A stretch of DNA of 64,000 bases from Saussurea involucrata (GCA_033807775.1 CM066315.1:60768320-60832319), one strand, 5' to 3'; positions 41,397 to 54,929 are shown, counted from the stretch's first letter. A program made the numbers and translations. The notes: generated by a model not told the origin, from the sequence alone.

Positions 41397-44300
41397 TCCA
41401 ATTCCGCTAGGTTAGGTTGCCGCCGAGGAAACTCATTGTGTTGGCTTTAAGCCCATTCCCCTCGATGTGAAGGATACTTGCTCTCTACTTAGGCCTTTTG
41501 TCAAAGGATCGGCAATGTTCTCCTTTGACTTTACGTAGTCAATGGAAATGATTCCATTTTTCAGCAAGTCCTTTATAGTGTTGTGGCGCCTTCGTATGTG
41601 ACGGGACTTTCCATTGTAAATCTAATTCTTCGCTCTTGTGAGAGCGGCCATACTGTCACAATGGATACCAATAGCAGTCACTGGTTTTGGCCACAACGGA
41701 ATACCCTCTAGGAAGCTTTTTAGCCATTCGGCTTCTTCAGCGGCTTTGTCTAATGCGACAAATTCTGCTTCCATAGTTGATCTGGTATTCACCGTTTGTT
41801 TAGAAGATTTCCATGAAATCGCAGCACCACCAAGTGTGAATACATATCCACTTGTGGACTTACTCTCCGAATGATTGGAAATCCAATTAGCATCACAATA
41901 CCCTTCTAGAACGGGAGGGTACTTGGCATAGTGTAACCCATAACCCATTGTGTATTTCAAGTATGGAAGCACCCTTACTAGAGCATACCAATGGTCTTTT
42001 CCCGGGTTATGTGAGTACCGACTAAGTCTACTCACACTATACGCAATATCCGGTCGTGTACAGTTCATGATATACATCAAGCTTCCAAGAACTTGAGTGT
42101 ATTCCAACTGAGCAACACTATCTCCTTCATTCTACTTCAGTTGACTTGAAGGATCAAATGGAGTCACAACCGGTTTGTCATCAAAGTGACCAAACTTTCG
42201 TAGCACCTTCTCAACATAGTGAGATTGGGTAAGGATGTAACCATTTGGATTTCTTTGAATCTTTATACCAAGGATAACATCAGCAACTCCCATATCTTTC
42301 ATATCAAATGCGGAGTGTAGCATCTTCTTGGTTTGGTTTATTACATCCAAGTTTGATCCCATGATGAGCATATCATCAACATATAAACATATGATAACAT
42401 AAGCATTCTTATATTGTTTCACATAGACACACTTATCACATTCATTTATGTGATAACCATTTGACAACATAGTGTTATCAAACTTTTAATGCCACTGCTT
42501 TGGCGCTTGTTTAAGTCCATAAAGAGGCTTAATCAACTTACAGACTTTGTTCTCTTGGCCTTTTACAACAAAACCTTCCGGTTGTTGCATATATATCTCT
42601 TCTTCTAATTCACCATTCAAGAAAGCGGTTTTTACATCCATTTGATGTATCTCCAAATTATGGATAGCCGCTATTGCAACCAACGTTCGTATAGACGTGA
42701 TCCTAGTAACCGGTGAATAGGTGTCGAAGAAGTCTTGACCTTCCTTTTGTCGGTACCCCTTGGCAACTAGTCGAGCTTTGTATTTCTCTATAGTGCCATC
42801 GGGTCTCAACTTCCGTTTGAAGATCCATTTATGGCCAATGACTTTATGTCCCGGAGGCAAATCAACCAATTTCCATGTGTTGTTTTGCACAATGGAATCA
42901 ATCTCACTGTGGATGGCCTCTTCCCAATAAGGTGCCTCAGATGATTCCATGGCGGCCTTATAGGAGGGAGGTTCTCCTTCAACATTGAAAGCCATAAAGT
43001 CCGGTCCAAAGTCTTTAGCGATTCTTCCCCTTTTGCTTCTTCTAGGCTCAACCTCTTCTTGAACTTTAGAGGTTTCCGCATTCCTCGATTGATCACTCTT
43101 AGTTGATTCAATGTTCACTTGAGAGTGCAAATCATCAATCGGTCGTTTACCAAGGTTAGAGGTGTTACCCTCTTTTTCCTTATAAGGGAAGATCGTCTCA
43201 AAGAATTCCGCTTCAGCAGATTCTATAATCGTGTTATTGCTTATGCCATCTACATTTGATTTATGAACTAAAAACCTATATGCAGCACTATTATGGGCTG
43301 GACCAATATATACACAATCAACCGTTTTCGGTCCAAGTTTAGTCCTTTTTGGTAAAGGTACTTGAACCTTAGCAAGGCAACCCCACACTTTCATCCTTTT
43401 GAAGGATGGAATCTTTCTTCTCCAAAGTTCATATGGAGTTTTGTCACTTTTCTTGTGGGGAATCCGGTTAAGGATCATATTTGCAGTAAGGCACGCCTCA
43501 CCCCATAAATGATGTGGAGCTCCGGACGTAATCAACATTGAATTCATCATGTTCTTCAATGTTCTATTCTTCCGCTCAGCCACTCCATTTTGTTGAGGAG
43601 TGTAAGGAGCGGTAGTTTAATGTATAATGCCATGTGTTGCACAAAAATTCTGCAAATTCGTTGGATTCATATTCTCCTCCACGATCAGACCTCAGAATTT
43701 TGATTTTCTTTTCAAGTTGATTTTCAACTTCAGCCTTATAAGTCTTGAACATGCTTAAGGCTTCATCCTTAGTATGTATAAGGTAAACATGGCAAAATTT
43801 ACTGCAATCATCAATGAAAGAAATATAATAATTATTTCCTCCTCTTGTAGGAGTTGCCTTGTAATCACACAAATCACTATGGATTAACCCGAGAACTTCA
43901 TTGGATTTTTCCACCGATCTATGTGGGTGATTTGTGTATTTAGCTTCTACACAAACCTCACACTTAGATATTTTATCATTAGAACATTTAGGAATCATGT
44001 CAAGTTTGATCATTCTTTGTAATGATCTAAAGTTAACATGTCCTAATCTAGAATGCCAAAGGAAAGTAGGATCCACAATATACATGGAAGCAGTGCTAGT
44101 GCCTGCCTTATTTTCATTAATTACAATGGCGGCATCAACGGTATTTACATTGCTATTTACAGAAAGTTTGAAGAGTCCCTCATCGAGGTAACCCTTCCCC
44201 ACATAGGCACCACCTTTGGTGATGACAAATTTGTCCGATTCGAATACAAGTTTGAACCCTTTCTTGCTAAGAATAGGGCCAGAAATCAAATTCTTAGTTA

Positions 44301-45467
44301 AATTAGGTACATGTAACACATCACATAGCACAAGATCCTTTCCGGAAGTCAACCTCAACGTGACCTTCCCCTTTCCTTCGATCATCGCGGTAGAAGCATT
44401 TCCCATGAACATCGGTTCCTCTTCCTTCACCTTTTGATACGTTTCGAACAAGCTTCTCGAATTTCAAATATGACGGGTTGCCCCGGTGTCGACCCACCAA
44501 TCCACAACATTGGTTACCATGTGTGCTTCAACGACTCCAACGAATTGGTTTGGGGAGTGAGCGAGGTTTGCATGATTGTTTCCCCCGCCGGCTCCTCCAC
44601 CGCCGTTTCCACCACCACCATTGTTATCTCGTCTATGTCGACACTCCTTGGCCCTATGACCCGGTTTCCCACAAACCCAACAATGCATGACTTTCTTGAA
44701 CGGTTTCCTTTGAGGAGCCATAGTGCCTTTCCCGAAAGTGAAAGGCCTTTTTGTCATGATGTTCTTCCCTTTGAATTTAGGGAATTTCTGCCTCGAAGTA
44801 CTTCCTTCAACCATGTTGGCGTTTGGTTCCAAAGGGTTGGCATCGGCTTTATCGTTGAGTCGATTATCTTCCTCCACTCGTAATTTGAGGACACGTTGTT
44901 CAAATGTTATGTCCTCCGACAAATGCTTCAAATAGAGTTTGAAGTTTTTCCATGAGTGAGGCAATTTGTCGATTATCGACCCAACCAGAAAATTGTTATT
45001 TATTCCCATGCCTTCCACTTCTAGTTCGTGGGATAGAATCTGCAATTCTTCAACTTGTTTCATAACCGGTTTTGTATCCACCATCCGATAATTCAGAAAT
45101 TTCCCAACAACGAATCTTTTGGAACACGCAACTTCAGTTTTATATTTTGTGTCCAAAGATTCCCAAATCTCCCTTGCGGTACCAAGGGTGGAATAAATAT
45201 CGTATAGGGAATCATCGAGGGCGTTCAGAATATAATTACGGCAATTATATTCATTTTCTCTCCATGCCTCGATCGTTCTTTCTTGCGCAACCACTTGTAT
45301 TTGAGTGGGTGGCGCTCCATCCTGACTTACCGGTGGCGTCGGTGATGGTTCCTCCTTGGTGAGGACGTTAGAAACACGAAGTGTTGTTAGATAAAACAAC
45401 ATCTTCTGTTGCCAACGACGGAAATCCGATCCTTTGAACTTTTCGGGTTTCTCCACGTGATTTTTCA
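41397..45467 (-). repeat. 4071-bp gag-pol unit, copy A
   Basis: The most 3' copy in element sense. It differs from copy B at about five sites noted by eye, including a private TGA in the protease region (44464-44466). Confidence 0.95.
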
Positions 45468-45468
45468 T
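41622..45468 (-). pseudogene. gag-pol pseudogene, copy A
   Basis: Gag (MKNHVEKPEKFKGSDFRRW onward; zinc knuckle CWVCGKPGHRAKEC), protease WWVDTGATRHI, pre-integrase WHSRLGHVNF, integrase (LIHSDLCDY, LRSDRGGEYES), RT (CLYVDDMLIMGSN) and RNase H (GYCDANW, STMEAEFVAL). Shared lesions: a frameshift near 43580-43660 in integrase, TAA at 42486-42488, TAG at 42132-42134 and TAG at 41622-41624. Copy A alone also has TGA at 44464-44466, where B and C read Cys. It cannot make a full polyprotein. Confidence 0.9.
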
Positions 45469-48400
45469 CCAATTCCGCTAGGTTAGGTTGCCGCCGAGGA
45501 AACTCATTGTGTTGGCTTTAAGCCCATTCCCCTCGATGTGAAGGATACTTGCTCTCTACTTAGGCCTTTTGTCAAAGGATCGGCAATGTTCTCCTTTGAC
45601 TTTACGTAGTCAATGGAAATGATTCCATTTTTCAGCAAGTCCTTTATAGTGTTGTGGCGCCTTCGTATGTGACGGGACTTTCCATTGTAAATCTAATTCT
45701 TCGCTCTTGTGAGATCGGCCATACTGTCACAATGGATACCAATAGCAGTCACTGGTTTTGGCCACAACGGAATACCCTCTAGGAAGCTTTTTAGCCATTC
45801 GGCTTCTTCAGCGGCTTTGTCTAATGCGACAAATTCTGCTTCCATAGTTGATCTGGTATTCACCGTTTGTTTAGAAGATTTCCATGAAATCGCAGCACCA
45901 CCAAGTGTGAATACATATCCACTTGTGGACTTACTCTCCGAATGATTGGAAATCCAATTAGCATCACAATACCCTTCTAGAACGGGAGGGTACTTGGCAT
46001 AGTGTAACCCATAACCCATTGTGTATTTCAAGTATGGAAGCACCCTTACTAGAGCATACCAATGGTCTTTTCCCGGGTTATGTGAGTACCGACTAAGTCT
46101 ACTCACACTATACGCAATATCCGGTCGTGTACAGTTCATGATATACATCAAGCTTCCAAGAACTTGAGTGTATTCCAACTGAGCAACACTATCTCCTTCA
46201 TTCTACTTCAGTTGACTTGAAGGATCAAATGGAGTCACAACCGGTTTGTCATCAAAGTGACCAAACTTTCGTAGCACCTTCTCAACATAGTGAGATTGGG
46301 TAAGGATGTAACCATTTGGATTTCTTTGAATCTTTATACCAAGGATAACATCAGCAACTCCCATATCTTTCATATCAAATGCGGAGTGTAGCATCTTCTT
46401 GGTTTGGTTTATTACATCCAAGTTTGATCCCATGATGAGCATATCATCAACATATAAACATATGATAACATAAGCATTCTTATATTGTTTCACATAGACA
46501 CACTTATCACATTCATTTATGTGATAACCATTTGACAACATAGTGTTATCAAACTTTTAATGCCACTGCTTTGGCGCTTGTTTAAGTCCATAAAGAGGCT
46601 TAATCAACTTACAGACTTTGTTCTCTTGGCCTTTTACAACAAAACCTTCCGGTTGTTGCATATATATCTCTTCTTCTAATTCACCATTCAAGAAAGCGGT
46701 TTTTACATCCATTTGATGTATCTCCAAATTATGGATAGCCGCTATTGCAACCAACGTTCGTATAGACGTGATCCTAGTAACCGGTGAATAGGTGTCGAAG
46801 AAGTCTTGACCTTCCTTTTGTCGGTACCCCTTGGCAACTAGTCGAGCTTTGTATTTCTCTATAGTGCCATCGGGTCTCAACTTCCGTTTGAAGATCCATT
46901 TATGGCCAATGACTTTATGTCCCGGAGGCAAATCAACCAATTTCCATGTGTTGTTTTGCACAATGGAATCAATCTCACTGTGGATGGCCTCTTCCCAATA
47001 AGGTGCCTCAGATGATTCCATGGCGGCCTTATAGGAGGGAGGTTCTCCTTCAACATTGAAAGCCATAAAGTCCGGTCCAAAGTCTTTAGCGATTCTTCCC
47101 CTTTTGCTTCTTCTAGGCTCAACCTCTTCTTGAACTTTAGAGGTTTCCGCATTCCTCGATTGATCACTCTTAGTTGATTCAATGTTCACTTGAGAGTGCA
47201 AATCATCAATCGGTCGTTTACCAAGGTTAGAGGTGTTACCCTCTTTTTCCTTATAAGGGAAGATCGTCTCAAAGAATTCCGCTTCAGCAGATTCTATAAT
47301 CGTGTTATTGCTTATGCCATCTACATTTGATTTATGAACTAAAAACCTATATGCATCACTATTATGGGCTGGACCAATATATACACAATCAACCGTTTTC
47401 GGTCCAAGTTTAGTCCTTTTTGGTAAAGGTACTTGAACCTTAGCAAGGCAACCCCACACTTTCATCCTTTTGAAGGATGGAATCTTTCTTCTCCAAAGTT
47501 CATATGGAGTTTTGTCACTTTTCTTGTGGGGAATCCGGTTAAGGATCATATTTGCAGTAAGGCACGCCTCACCCCATAAATGATGTGGAGCTCCGGACGT
47601 AATCAACATTGAATTCATCATGTTCTTCAATGTTCTATTCTTCCGCTCAGCCACTCCATTTTGTTGAGGAGTGTAAGGAGCGGTAGTTTAATGTATAATG
47701 CCATGTGTTGCACAAAAATTCTGCAAATTCGTTGGATTCATATTCTCCTCCACGATCAGACCTCAGAATTTTGATTTTCTTTTCAAGTTGATTTTCAACT
47801 TCAGCCTTATAAGTCTTGAACATGCTTAAGGCTTCATCCTTAGTATGTATAAGGTAAACATGGCAAAATTTACTGCAATCATCAATGAAAGAAATATAAT
47901 AATTATTTCCTCCTCTTGTAGGAGTTGCCTTGTAATCACACAAATCACTATGGATTAACCCGAGAACTTCATTGGATTTTTCCACCGATCTATGTGGGTG
48001 ATTTGTGTATTTAGCTTCTACACAAACCTCACACTTAGATATTTTATCATTAGAACATTTAGGAATCATGTCAAGTTTGATCATTCTTTGTAATGATCTA
48101 AAGTTAACATGTCCTAATCTAGAATGCCAAAGGAAAGTAGGATCCACAATATACACGGAAGCAGTGCTAGTGCCTGCCTTATTTTCATTAATTACAATGG
48201 CGGCATCAACGGTATTTACATTGCTATTTACAGAAAGTTTGAAGAGTCCCTCATCGAGGTAACCCTTCCCCACATAGGCACCACCTTTGGTGATGACAAA
48301 TTTGTCCGATTCGAATACAAGTTTGAACCCTTTCTTGCTAAGAATAGGGCCAGAAATCAAATTCTTAGTTAAATTAGGTACATGTAACACATCACATAGC

Positions 48401-49538
48401 ACAAGATCCTTTCCGGAAGTCAACCTCAACGTGACCTTCCCCTTTCCTTCGATCATCGCGGTAGAAGCATTTCCCATGAACATCGGTTCCTCTTCCTTCA
48501 CCTTTTGATACGTTTCGAACAAGCTTCTCGAATTGCAAATATGACGGGTTGCCCCGGTGTCGACCCACCAATCCACAACATTGGTTACCATGTGTGCTTC
48601 AACGACTCCAACGAATTGGTTTGGGGAGTGAGCGAGGTTTGCATGATTGTTTCCCCCACCGGCTCCTCCACCGCCGTTTCCACCACCACCATTGTTATCT
48701 CGTCTATGTCGACACTCCTTGGCCCTATGACCCGGTTTCCCACAAACCCAACAATGCATGACTTTCTTGAACGGTTTCCTTTGAGGAGCCATAGTGCCTT
48801 TCCCGAAAGTGAAAGGCCTTTTTGTCATGATGTTCTTCCCTTTGAATTTAGGGAATTTCTGCCTCGAAGTACTTCCTTCAACCATGTTGGCGTTTGGTTC
48901 CAAAGGGTTGGCATCGGCTTTATCGTTGAGTCGATTATCTTCCTCCACTCGTAATTTGAGGACACGTTGTTCAAATGTTATGTCCTCCGACAAATGCTTC
49001 AAATAGAGTTTGAAGTTTTTCCATGAGTGAGGCAATTTGTCGATTATCGACCCAACCAGAAAATTGTTATTTATTCCCATGCCTTCCACTTCTAGTTCGT
49101 GGGATAGAATCTGCAATTCTTCAACTTGTTTCATAACCGGTTTTGTATCCACCATCCGATAATTCAGAAATTTCCCAACAACGAATCTTTTGGAACACGC
49201 AACTTCAGTTTTATATTTTGTGTCCAAAGATTCCCAAATCTCCCTTGCGGTACCAAGGGTGGAATAAATATCGTATAGGGAATCATCGAGGGCGTTCAGA
49301 ATATAATTACGGCAATTATATTCATTTTCTCTCCATGCCTCGATCGTTCTTTCTTGCGCAACCACTTGTATTTGAGTGGGTGGCGCTCCATCCTGACTTA
49401 CCGGTGGCGTCGGTGATGGTTCCTCCTTGGTGAGGACGTTAGAAACACGAAGTGTTGTTAGATAAAACAACATCTTCTGTTGCCAACGACGGAAATCCGA
49501 TCCTTTGAACTTTTCGGGTTTCTCCACGTGATTTTTCA
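45468..49538 (-). repeat. 4071-bp gag-pol unit, copy B
   Basis: The middle copy. Both junctions read TTTTTCATCCAATTCCGC on the plus strand, joining the gag start region to the 3' side of pol, with TC shared by the two parental ends. Confidence 0.95.
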
Positions 49539-49539
49539 T
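45693..49539 (-). pseudogene. gag-pol pseudogene, copy B
   Basis: The gag-protease-integrase frame is open from the ATG at 49539, right at the unit junction, to 47647. The integrase frameshift and the three nonsense codons sit at the same relative positions as in copy A (stops at 46557, 46203 and 45693). Distinguishing residues include MADLTRAKN and NSDAYRF. Confidence 0.9.
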
Positions 49540-52500
49540 CCAATTCCGCTAGGTTAGGTTGCCGCCGAGGAAACTCATTGTGTTGGCTTTAAGCCCATTC
49601 CCCTCGATGTGAAGGATACTTGCTCTCTACTTAGGCCTTTTGTCAAAGGATCGGCAATGTTCTCCTTTGACTTTACGTAGTCAATGGAAATGATTCCATT
49701 TTTCAGCAAGTCCTTTATAGTGTTGTGGCGCCTTCGTATGTGACGGGACTTTCCATTGTAAATCTAATTCTTCGCTCTTGTGAGAGCGGCCATACTGTCA
49801 CAATGGATACCAATAGCAGTCACTGGTTTTGGCCACAACGGAATACCCTCTAGGAAGCTTTTTAGCCATTCGGCTTCTTCAGCGGCTTTGTCTAATGCGA
49901 CAAATTCTGCTTCCATAGTTGATCTGGTATTCACCGTTTGTTTAGAAGATTTCCATGAAATCGCAGCACCACCAAGTGTGAATACATATCCACTTGTGGA
50001 CTTACTCTCCGAATGATTGGAAATCCAATTAGCATCACAATACCCTTCTAGAACGGGAGGGTACTTGGCATAGTGTAACCCATAACCCATTGTGTATTTC
50101 AAGTATGGAAGCACCCTTACTAGAGCATACCAATGGTCTTTTCCCGGGTTATGTGAGTACCGACTAAGTCTACTCACACTATACGCAATATCCGGTCGTG
50201 TACAGTTCATGATATACATCAAGCTTCCAAGAACTTGAGTGTATTCCAACTGAGCAACACTATCTCCTTCATTCTACTTCAGTTGACTTGAAGGATCAAA
50301 TGGAGTCACAACCGGTTTGTCATCAAAGTGACCAAACTTTCGTAGCACCTTCTCAACATAGTGAGATTGGGTAAGGATGTAACCATTTGGATTTCTTTGA
50401 ATCTTTATACCAAGGATAACATCAGCAACTCCCATATCTTTCATACCAAATGCGGAGTGTAGCATCTTCTTGGTTTGGTTTATTACATCCAAGTTTGATC
50501 CCATGATGAGCATATCATCAACATATAAACATATGATAACATAAGCATTCTTATATTGTTTCACATAGACACACTTATCACATTCATTTATGTGATAACC
50601 ATTTGACAACATAGTGTTATCAAACTTTTAATGCCACTGCTTTGGCGCTTGTTTAAGTCCATAAAGAGGCTTAATCAACTTACAGACTTTGTTCTCTTGG
50701 CCTTTTACAACAAAACCTTCCGGTTGTTGCATATATATCTCTTCTTCTAATTCACCATTCAAGAAAGCGGTTTTTACATCCATTTGATGTATCTCCAAAT
50801 TATGGATAGCCGCTATTGCAACCAACGTTCGTATAGACGTGATCCTAGTAACCGGTGAATAGGTGTCGAAGAAGTCTTGACCTTCCTTTTGTCGGTACCC
50901 CTTGGCAACTAGTCGAGCTTTGTATTTCTCTATAGTGCCATCGGGTCTCAACTTCCGTTTGAAGATCCATTTATGGCCAATGACTTTATGTCCCGGAGGC
51001 AAATCAACCAATTTCCATGTGTTGTTTTGCACAATGGAATCAATCTCACTGTGGATGGCCTCTTCCCAATAAGGTGCCTCAGATGATTCCATGGCGGCCT
51101 TATAGGAGGGAGGTTCTCCTTCAACATTGAAAGCCATAAAGTCCGGTCCAAAGTCTTTAGCGATTCTTCCCCTTTTGCTTCTTCTAGGCTCAACCTCTTC
51201 TTGAACTTTAGAGGTTTCCGCATTCCTCGATTGATCACTCTTAGTTGATTCAATGTTCACTTGAGAGTGCAAATCATCAATCGGTCGTTTACCAAGGTTA
51301 GAGGTGTTACCCTCTTTTTCCTTATAAGGGAAGATCGTCTCAAAGAATTCCGCTTCAGCAGATTCTATAATCGTGTTATTGCTTATGCCATCTACATTTG
51401 ATTTATGAACTAAAAACCTATATGCAACACTATTATGGGCTGGACCAATATATACACAATCAACCGTTTTCGGTCCAAGTTTAGTCCTTTTTGGTAAAGG
51501 TACTTGAACCTTAGCAAGGCAACCCCACACTTTCATCCTTTTGAAGGATGGAATCTTTCTTCTCCAAAGTTCATATGGAGTTTTGTCACTTTTCTTGTGG
51601 GGAATCCGGTTAAGGATCATATTTGCAGTAAGGCACGCCTCACCCCATAAATGATGTGGAGCTCTGGACGTAATCAACATTGAATTCATCATGTTCTTCA
51701 ATGTTCTATTCTTCCGCTCAGCCACTCCATTTTGTTGAGGAGTGTAAGGAGCGATAGTTTAATGTATAATGCCATGTGTTGCACAAAAATTCTGCAAATT
51801 CGTTGGATTCATATTCTCCTCCACGATCAGACCTCAGAATTTTGATTTTCTTTTCAAGTTGATTTTCAACTTCAGCCTTATAAGTCTTGAACATGCTTAA
51901 GGCTTCATCCTTAGTATGTATAAGGTAAACATGGCAAAATTTACTGCAATCATCAATGAAAGAAATATAATAATTATTTCCTCCTCTTGTAGGAGTTGCC
52001 TTGTAATCACACAAATCACTATGGATTAACCCGAGAACTTCATTGGATTTTTCCACCGATCTATGTGGGTGATTTGTGTATTTAGCTTCTACACAAACCT
52101 CACACTTAGATATTTTATCATTAGAACATTTAGGAATCATGTCAAGTTTGATCATTCTTTGTAATGATCTAAAGTTAACATGTCCTAATCTAGAATGCCA
52201 AAGGAAAGTAGGATCCACAATATACACGGAAGCAGTGCTAGTGCCTGCCTTATTTTCATTAATTACAATGGCGGCATCAACGGTATTTACATTGCTATTT
52301 ACAGAAAGTTTGAAGAGTCCCTCATCGAGGTAACCCTTCCCCACATAGGCACCACCTTTGGTGATGACAAATTTGTCCGATTCGAATACAAGTTTGAACC
52401 CTTTCTTGCTAAGAATAGGGCCAGAAATCAAATTCTTAGTTAAATTAGGTACATGTAACACATCACATAGCACAAGATCCTTTCCGGAAGTCAACCTCAA

Positions 52501-53609
52501 CGTGACCTTCCCCTTTCCTTCGATCATCGCGGTAGAAGCATTTCTCATGAACATCGGTTCCTCTTCCTTCACATTTTGATACGTTTCGAACAAGCTTCTC
52601 GAATTGCAAATATGACGGGTTGCCCCGGTGTCGACCCACCAATCCACAACATTGGTTACCATGTGTGCTTCAACGACTCCAACGAATTGGTTTGGGGAGT
52701 GAGCGAGGTTTGCATGATTGTTTCCCCCGCCGGCTCCTCCACCGCCGTTTCCACCACCACCATTGTTATCTCGTCTATGTCGACACTCCTTGGCCCTATG
52801 ACCCGGTTTCCCACAAACCCAACAATGCATGACTTTCTTGAACGGTTTCCTTTGAGGAGCCATAGTGCATTTCCCGAAAGTGAAAGGCCTTTTTGTCATG
52901 ATGTTCTTCCCTTTGAATTTAGGGAATTTCTGCCTCGAAGTACTTCCTTCAACCATGTTGGCGTTTGGTTCCAAAGGGTTGGCATCGGCTTTATCGTTGA
53001 GTCGATTATCTTCCTCCACTCGTAATTTGAGGACACGTTGTTCAAATGTTATGTCCTCCGACAAATGCTTCAAATAGAGTTTGAAGTTTTTCCATGAGTG
53101 AGGCAATTTGTCGATTATCGACCCAACCAGAAAATTGTTATTTATTCCCATGCCTTCCACTTCTAGTTCGTGGGATAGAATCTGCAATTCTTCAACTTGT
53201 TTCATCACCGGTTTTGTATCCACCATCCGATAATTCAGAAATTTCCCAACAACGAATCTTTTGGAACACGCAACTTCAGTTTTATATTTTGTGTCCAAAG
53301 ATTCCCAAATCTCCCTTGCGGTACCAAGGGTGGAATAAATATCGTATAGGGAATCATCGAGGGCGTTCAGAATATAATTACGGCAATTATATTCATTTTC
53401 TCTCCATGCCTCGATCGTTCTTTCTTGCGTAACCACTTGTATTTGAGTGGGTGGCGCTCCATCCTGACTTACCGGTGGCGTCGGTGATGGTTCCTCCTTG
53501 GTGAGGACGTTAGAAACACGAAGTGTTGTTAGATAAAACAACATCTTCTGTTGCCAACGACGGAAATCCGATCCTTTGAACTTTTCGGGTTTCTCCACGT
53601 GATTTTTCA
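49539..53609 (-). repeat. 4071-bp gag-pol unit, copy C
   Basis: The most 5' copy in element sense and the only one joined to the original 5' flank (53610-53657). It differs from B at about eleven sites noted by eye, making it the most diverged of the three. Confidence 0.95.
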
Positions 53610-53640
53610 TCACGTTCGATTGATCCATCGCTCCTAACAT
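49764..53640 (-). pseudogene. gag-pol pseudogene, copy C, with native 5' end
   Basis: Keeps the original gag start; candidate ATGs are at 53638-53640 (MLGAMDQSNVMKNH) or 53626-53628. Lesions match copies A and B: frameshift near 51720-51800, stops at 50628, 50274 and 49764. Private changes include SRAPHHLW, AFGMKDM, FGKCTMAP and YQNVKEE. The gag-protease part (to 51718) is otherwise open. Confidence 0.9.
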
Positions 53641-53657
53641 AAATTTTTGTCTTAGAT
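53610..53657 (-). other. 5' remnant of the copia element, no recognisable primer site
   Basis: Only 48 bp lie between copy C and the 5' LTR. On the minus strand the LTR end is followed by ATCTAAGACAAAAATTTATG, which is not the TGGTATCAGAGC-type primer site seen in the other two elements. The first ATG comes 17 nt after the LTR. Confidence 0.6.
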
Positions 53658-54020
53658 TGTTAGGACTGATCAATCACGGTTGTGAATTGTGTAGAAGAAC
53701 AAAATCAAATTCAATAAAATTAACTAATTCTTTTACAATCTTTTGATACAAAACATAAACAACACTGAATCGTAAACCTTACTTGATATCGAAGATTCTC
53801 GTAACAACGAAAGAGATTGAGGCCTGCGTTATGCAGTGTCCTAAGACAAAAATTCGCCTCGAGTATCGGCGTTGTCTTGAGGATACAACAATCTATTCAA
53901 GTTAATACTTGAATCTAGCGAATCATCATACGTTTGGTGATGAACGAGAGGAGAAAGTAACCCAGAAAATTGTCCAAAATCGTGTGTAAAAACTGGGAAA
54001 AACGAATGAAAATGATGGTG

Positions 54021-54028
54021 TATTTATA
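54021..54028 (-). promoter_or_regulatory. TATA box of the copia 5' LTR
   Basis: TATAAATA on the minus strand, preceded in element sense by the GC-rich block 54060-54260 with GCGCGCC motifs. The matching box in the other LTR is 40324-40331. Confidence 0.6.
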
Positions 54029-54369
54029 AGTATGCTTCGGTAACCGAAACTAACCACCAGGGCGTCCGCGCTAGTTGCGGCGCGAGTAAACTCGCGCGGA
54101 AAGGCGCGCCGCGGTCTGTTCATCGAAACCCACAGTGACCCGCGCGCCTTGTGGCGCGGCTTAAGTAGCGCCGTTATGCGCGCCGAGCACTGTTTGATGT
54201 TTCTTCAGTATCCCGCGCTACTTCTCGCGCGGCTCGGGTCGCGCCGTCATCCGCGCCAACCTGCACATCACATTCGTTCTTCAACTATTGAATCTCGACC
54301 CCATCGAGACCCCAAGAGCCCCAAGGCCCAAGGCCCAATCTTTGACATTTAATATATATATATATATAT

Positions 54370-54916
54370 ACTTCTCGCAAGCAACTGATAAGAACAATGA
54401 AACTTCTCGCAACAAGCTTAATGCGAATTCCTTACTGTTCGCAACAAGCTCAATACGAACAATCCACTTCTCGTATCTAGTTGAATACGAACAATCCACT
54501 TCTCGTATCTAGTTCAATACGAACACCTCACTACTCGCAACAAACAGATGCGAATTCTTTCACTTTACGTATCAAACCAAACCGAGTAGTTTACTCTTCG
54601 TATCAGGAACAATACAAAAACTAGACTTCTCGTATGATGAGCAATACGAAAAAAAATTATGCGAACAAATTATGAAGGATGCGAGTTCTTTATGAAGCTT
54701 GCGAACAATACTTGAATGTTGCGAGTTATTTAGATCATGCAAACACTTGACCAAAAATCACAATTTCGGCCATATTTCTTTCAATTCTTTATCAAATTCG
54801 ATGAAACATGCACAAATTGATTCGAAAACTGATTTCGCACATTTTTGTAGTTATCACAAAAGTGTAATTCCTCAAAAATATCAAGATTAGATCTAAACTC
54901 AGTAAAATGAACTTTT
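54370..54916 (-). repeat. 547-bp segment of the 9-15 kb element family inside the LTR
   Basis: Collinear with 14164-14710 with no net length change and 13 substitutions counted by eye (about 97.6% identity). The donor region is the leader between primer site and gag. It is flanked by (TA)n on both sides; no TSD or element terminus is present. Confidence 0.92.
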
Positions 54917-54928
54917 AATGCTCAATGG

Positions 54929-54929
<1 letters not shown>

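Noticed and set aside
47647..49539. Plus-strand open frames over all three gag-pol units (for example 44434-44883, 48505-48954)
   Set aside because: They are antisense shadows of the minus-strand gag-pol, identical in each copy, with no family resemblance.
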